From positions 744,001 to 808,000 of the forward strand of contig NZ_JARXNQ010000001.1 in NCBI RefSeq assembly GCF_029872055.1: a DNA stretch of 64,000 nt, read 5' to 3'. The position numbers and the translations under genes are program-made. The notes under the pieces are model-generated. The model made no database searches. It was not told the origin of the DNA and saw only the letters and a list, made by a program, of their open reading frames with translations. Each line of letters starts with the position of its first letter. Position 1 is the first letter of the stretch. This document shows positions 61,847 through 64,000 of the stretch, piece by piece. The stretch comes from Sulfurimonas sp. C5. GTDB taxonomy: Bacteria > Campylobacterota > Campylobacteria > Campylobacterales > Sulfurimonadaceae.

Positions 61847-63087
61847 TTTCCCTCTAAAGCATTAGTATCTATTCCTTTAATATCCATACCCAACACTTTT
61901 AGACGTTCAATAACAGGAGGATGTGTATAGTGAAAAAAGATATATACAGGATGTGAAAGGGGAAAACTTTTGTTTTCAGCAACCAGTTTTACCAGTGCAT
62001 TGGCAAGTTCAATTTCACCGCCTTTGCCGCCAAGCTCACTTCCCGTTTTGTCTGCTGCATATTCATACTTTCTACTTACATATCCCATTATCGGCATCAT
62101 TAAAAACCCAAGAATCGGCATAAACAGAACAAATAATATCATGACGACATACGGTTCTTGAGAAAGTCCAAGTGAAAGGTATAAACTCTCAGGGAGATTG
62201 CCAAATACTGCAAACATCGCAAATAACATTACACCAAGCATAGCGATATTTTTATAGACATCACCATGAGCAAAATGACCAAGTTCATGCCCAAGTACTG
62301 CCAATAACTCTTTTGTAGAGAGTTTTTCTAAAAGCGTATCAAATAAAACAACTTTTTTTGCTTTTCCAAAACCGCCGAAATAAGCATTAAGTCTTGCGTC
62401 ACGTTTAGAAGCATCGCTAACAAATACACCTGAACTTACAAAACCCGTTGCATCCATAAGACGTTTGATCTCTGCATCCAAGTTCTCATCTTTGAGTGGT
62501 GTCAACTTATCAAAAAACATTGCCCGGAATGTCGGATAGAGCATATTTACTAAAACAATGACCGTAAATATAAATACAAAACTCCATAACCACCATAACT
62601 CAAAACTGCTCATGATTAAATAAACACCCCAAACGACTAAAGAACCAAAAAGTATCATCATAACGAAAGAGATTAGAGTATCTTTGATCCATTGTCCTAA
62701 GCTTGATTTGTTAAATCCAAACTCTTGATCCAATACAAACTTTTCATAGTATCCAAAAGGGAGTGAAACAATGTAGTTGATTAAAATGAAGCCCATAACT
62801 ACAGCTATGTTTTTAAAAGCTTCTTCTTGAAGAAAATATAACTCATCTGCTAAGTAGCTTATACCAAAGCCAATCCAAGCCAAAAAAATAAAATACTCTA
62901 CAAACGTATTTAATAAAGAAAGCTTTTCTTTCGCTACCGCATAGTTTCCTGCTTTTAAAAATTCACTAGGAGCTAATAATACTGCCTCTTGTCTTTTTGC
63001 CTGATTGATGTAACCAATCTGCATAATACTTGTATAGATAGAGATCAGTACATATATACTATAGATCCCAATGATCATTGTTAACAT
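61828..63087 (-). CDS. M48-family membrane zinc metalloprotease (Ste24/CAAX-type)
   Basis: The 419-residue protein has several transmembrane helices and the zinc site HELGHFAHGD (HEXXH) plus a later Glu in 'RKYEYAADKTGSELGG'. 'NAYFGGFGKAKKVVLFDTLLEKLSTKELLAVLGHELGH' and 'FSRRFEYAAD' class features match Ste24-type proteases rather than HtpX (about 290). Ste24 homologues in bacteria act on membrane proteins, substrate unknown. It ends by overlapping prmC. Confidence 0.92.
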   Translation of the reverse strand: MLTMIIGIYSIYVLISIYTSIMQIGYINQAKRQEAVLLAPSEFLKAGNYAVAKEKLSLLNTFVEYFIFLAWIGFGISYLADELYFLQEEAFKNIAVVMGFILINYIVSLPFGYYEKFVLDQEFGFNKSSLGQWIKDTLISFVMMILFGSLVVWGVYLIMSSFELWWLWSFVFIFTVIVLVNMLYPTFRAMFFDKLTPLKDENLDAEIKRLMDATGFVSSGVFVSDASKRDARLNAYFGGFGKAKKVVLFDTLLEKLSTKELLAVLGHELGHFAHGDVYKNIAMLGVMLFAMFAVFGNLPESLYLSLGLSQEPYVVMILFVLFMPILGFLMMPIMGYVSRKYEYAADKTGSELGGKGGEIELANALVKLVAENKSFPLSHPVYIFFHYTHPPVIERLKVLGMDIKGIDTNALEGKCEANI

Positions 63088-63097
63088 TAACTACCTT

Positions 63098-63301
63098 TTA
63101 TTTAACGGGAATAGATTTGATTGATTCTTGAACCGGTAAATTGTCTTCAGCATTTGTAAAAACTTTTGAAGCAATTACATAAGCCGATCCTATAATAAGA
63201 CCTGCTATTATCACTGCCCAAACAATTTTCTTTTTTTCACCTTTTAAAGTATTGTAATCATCAATACCTTCTAATGTCGGTTCACCTGTAACTTTACTCA
63301 T
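63098..63301 (-). CDS. Small single-pass membrane protein
   Basis: The 67-residue protein has a charged N-terminus (MSKVTGEPTLEGIDDYNTLK), one transmembrane helix (about residues 27-44, IVWAVIIAGLIIGSAYVIA) and a short polar tail. It is 10 nt before the M48 protease gene on the same strand and has AAAGGA in front, so it is probably the first gene of the protease-prmC-DUF4149 run. No family recognised. Confidence 0.7.
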   Translation of the reverse strand: MSKVTGEPTLEGIDDYNTLKGEKKKIVWAVIIAGLIIGSAYVIASKVFTNAEDNLPVQESIKSIPVK

Positions 63302-63418
63302 TCAATATCCTTTCTATATTAACTTTCCACATATTAACACAGAAACTTAAAGAACGGATAAATAATTTTCAATTAGTTTGACGTTTTAAGTCTGTTTTTT
63401 ATTTTATTTATTCGTCAA

Positions 63419-63712
63419 CTATTCTAAAATATAGTCAACTACTTTTGACTCTATAGTCACTTCTTTAATGAGTTCTACCACTTTTAGATGTTCAGGGTGT
63501 ACAGCATACGCCTGCAAATCTCTACGAGTTTCAAATGTTGAATATAAAGAGAGGTCCATTGCTCTGTCAGCTTCGGTAAAATTGATCCCAACTTCTATAG
63601 TTTTTAGTTCGTCAATCAACTCTTCTAACTTTTCAAGTTTTGCCTGAACCTTTGCTAAATTCAGTGCTTTATTTTCCTCTTTGAATTTAAACATAACTAT
63701 ATGAACTACCAT
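63419..63712 (-). CDS. Dabb-family (stress-responsive A/B barrel) protein
   Basis: The protein is 97 residues from the ATG at 63712, which is preceded by GAGGTGG; the nine-residue longer frame from TTG 63739 is less likely. 'VVHIVMFKFKEENKAL' at the start and 'YSTFETRRDLQAYAVHPEHLKVVELIKEVT' at the end are the Dabb ferredoxin-like fold markers (H..I/L..F and YAxHPxH). The fold binds small molecules; no function known. A single gene in its strand. Confidence 0.88.
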   Translation of the reverse strand: MVVHIVMFKFKEENKALNLAKVQAKLEKLEELIDELKTIEVGINFTEADRAMDLSLYSTFETRRDLQAYAVHPEHLKVVELIKEVTIESKVVDYILE

Positions 63713-63752
63713 TTCTATTCCACCTCTATATTTTTTCAAATCTTATCAGATT

Positions 63753-64000
63753 TTAGTTAAAAAATACACCTTTCCAAAAATATTCTGCAATCATTACAAT
63801 AAAAAATATTCCAAGCAGATTGAGTACTATTCCATAACGGATCATATCTTTTACATGTACAACTCCGCTACTCATTGCTATGGCATTAGGTGGTGTTGCA
63901 ATCGGAAGCATAAAAGCATATGATCCGCATATAGTAGCTACCATCATAAAAAGTGTCGTATTGATTCCTGCCTGTTCACTTACTGAATAGATCACCGGTA
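63753..64000 (-). CDS. C-terminal end of a DASS/SLC13 transporter (partial)
   Basis: The open frame continues past the window edge. About 80 residues are seen, with two transmembrane helices and the SLC13 C-terminal motif 'ATICGSYAFMLPIATPPNAIAMSSG', the SNT-like site that binds substrate in DASS carriers. It is a second member in addition to the one at 34685-36100. The substrate (dicarboxylate or sulfate) cannot be deduced from the C-terminus. Confidence 0.85.
   Translation of the reverse strand, partial: PVIYSVSEQAGINTTLFMMVATICGSYAFMLPIATPPNAIAMSSGVVHVKDMIRYGIVLNLLGIFFIVMIAEYFWKGVFFN

Noticed and set aside
1-64000. CRISPR arrays, tRNA or rRNA genes, insertion sequences, prophage
   Set aside because: No repeated spacer pattern, cloverleaf-like sequence, transposase or phage gene was recognised by eye.

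Overview
The window looks like a piece of chromosome from a member of the Campylobacterota, most likely a Sulfurimonas-type organism. The evidence is the low GC content, dense operons with start/stop overlaps, class II (plant-type) DAHP synthase, CheV, single-gene MidA, and gene orders known from Campylobacter jejuni (cvpA-fur-lysS-glyA-DUF1882-SPOR-aroE and ppiD-ftsA-ftsZ). No tRNA, rRNA, CRISPR array, insertion sequence or prophage was recognised. The assignment rests on protein recognition by eye, not on a search.

Layout. 1-1630 (minus): a YfgM-like/BamB-like envelope pair running into the first codons of a possible Xer recombinase. 1842-6052 (plus): alanine dehydrogenase, gatC, an ArsC/Spx-like protein, pilT and a tandem HD/HD-GYP protein. 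6049-11989 (minus): a tight five-gene run of membrane-fusion protein, orphan molybdoenzyme, argD, TolC-like protein and MidA-like methyltransferase. 12077-22021: an assimilatory nitrate island. Its leftward arm holds a nitrate transporter, a porin and a PP2C-kinase fusion; its rightward arm holds a siroheme synthase and a NirA-type nitrite reductase, with a SHOCT peptide and a convergent NarB/NasC-type nitrate reductase. 22342-26733: cheV, then a sodium-pumping oxaloacetate decarboxylase operon (gamma-alpha-beta). 26933-32732: small membrane proteins, a nuclease-like protein, htpG, a polysaccharide deacetylase and a DUF808 protein. 32743-37471: an ABC-F ATPase, a DASS transporter and DAHP synthase. 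37626-46829: diguanylate cyclase, cvpA, fur, lysS, (DUF302, reverse), glyA, DUF1882, SPOR, trpE, aroE. 46834-52418: phospholipase A, recR, mltA, dnaJ, an aldolase-like protein and bioA. 52510-56773: ppiD-like, ftsA, ftsZ and a small J protein. 56802-64000 (minus): a 52-residue membrane peptide, a four-gene NosL/ABC/thiol-membrane-protein operon, DUF4149, prmC, an M48 protease, a small membrane protein, a Dabb protein and the end of a second DASS transporter.

How the genes work together. The nitrate island could import nitrate (porin plus NarK-type carrier), reduce it to nitrite (NarB/NasC-type) and on to ammonium (NirA with siroheme made by the CysG-like enzyme), with the phosphatase-kinase fusion as a probable signalling element. 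Alanine dehydrogenase, ArgD, AroE, TrpE and DAHP synthase add amino-acid and shikimate metabolism. The divergent nitrate promoter region carries a repeated 15-bp motif and two perfect palindromes that look like operators. The most unusual functional unit is the NosL/ABC operon at 57044-60477. Nothing in the window amounts to a proven new system.
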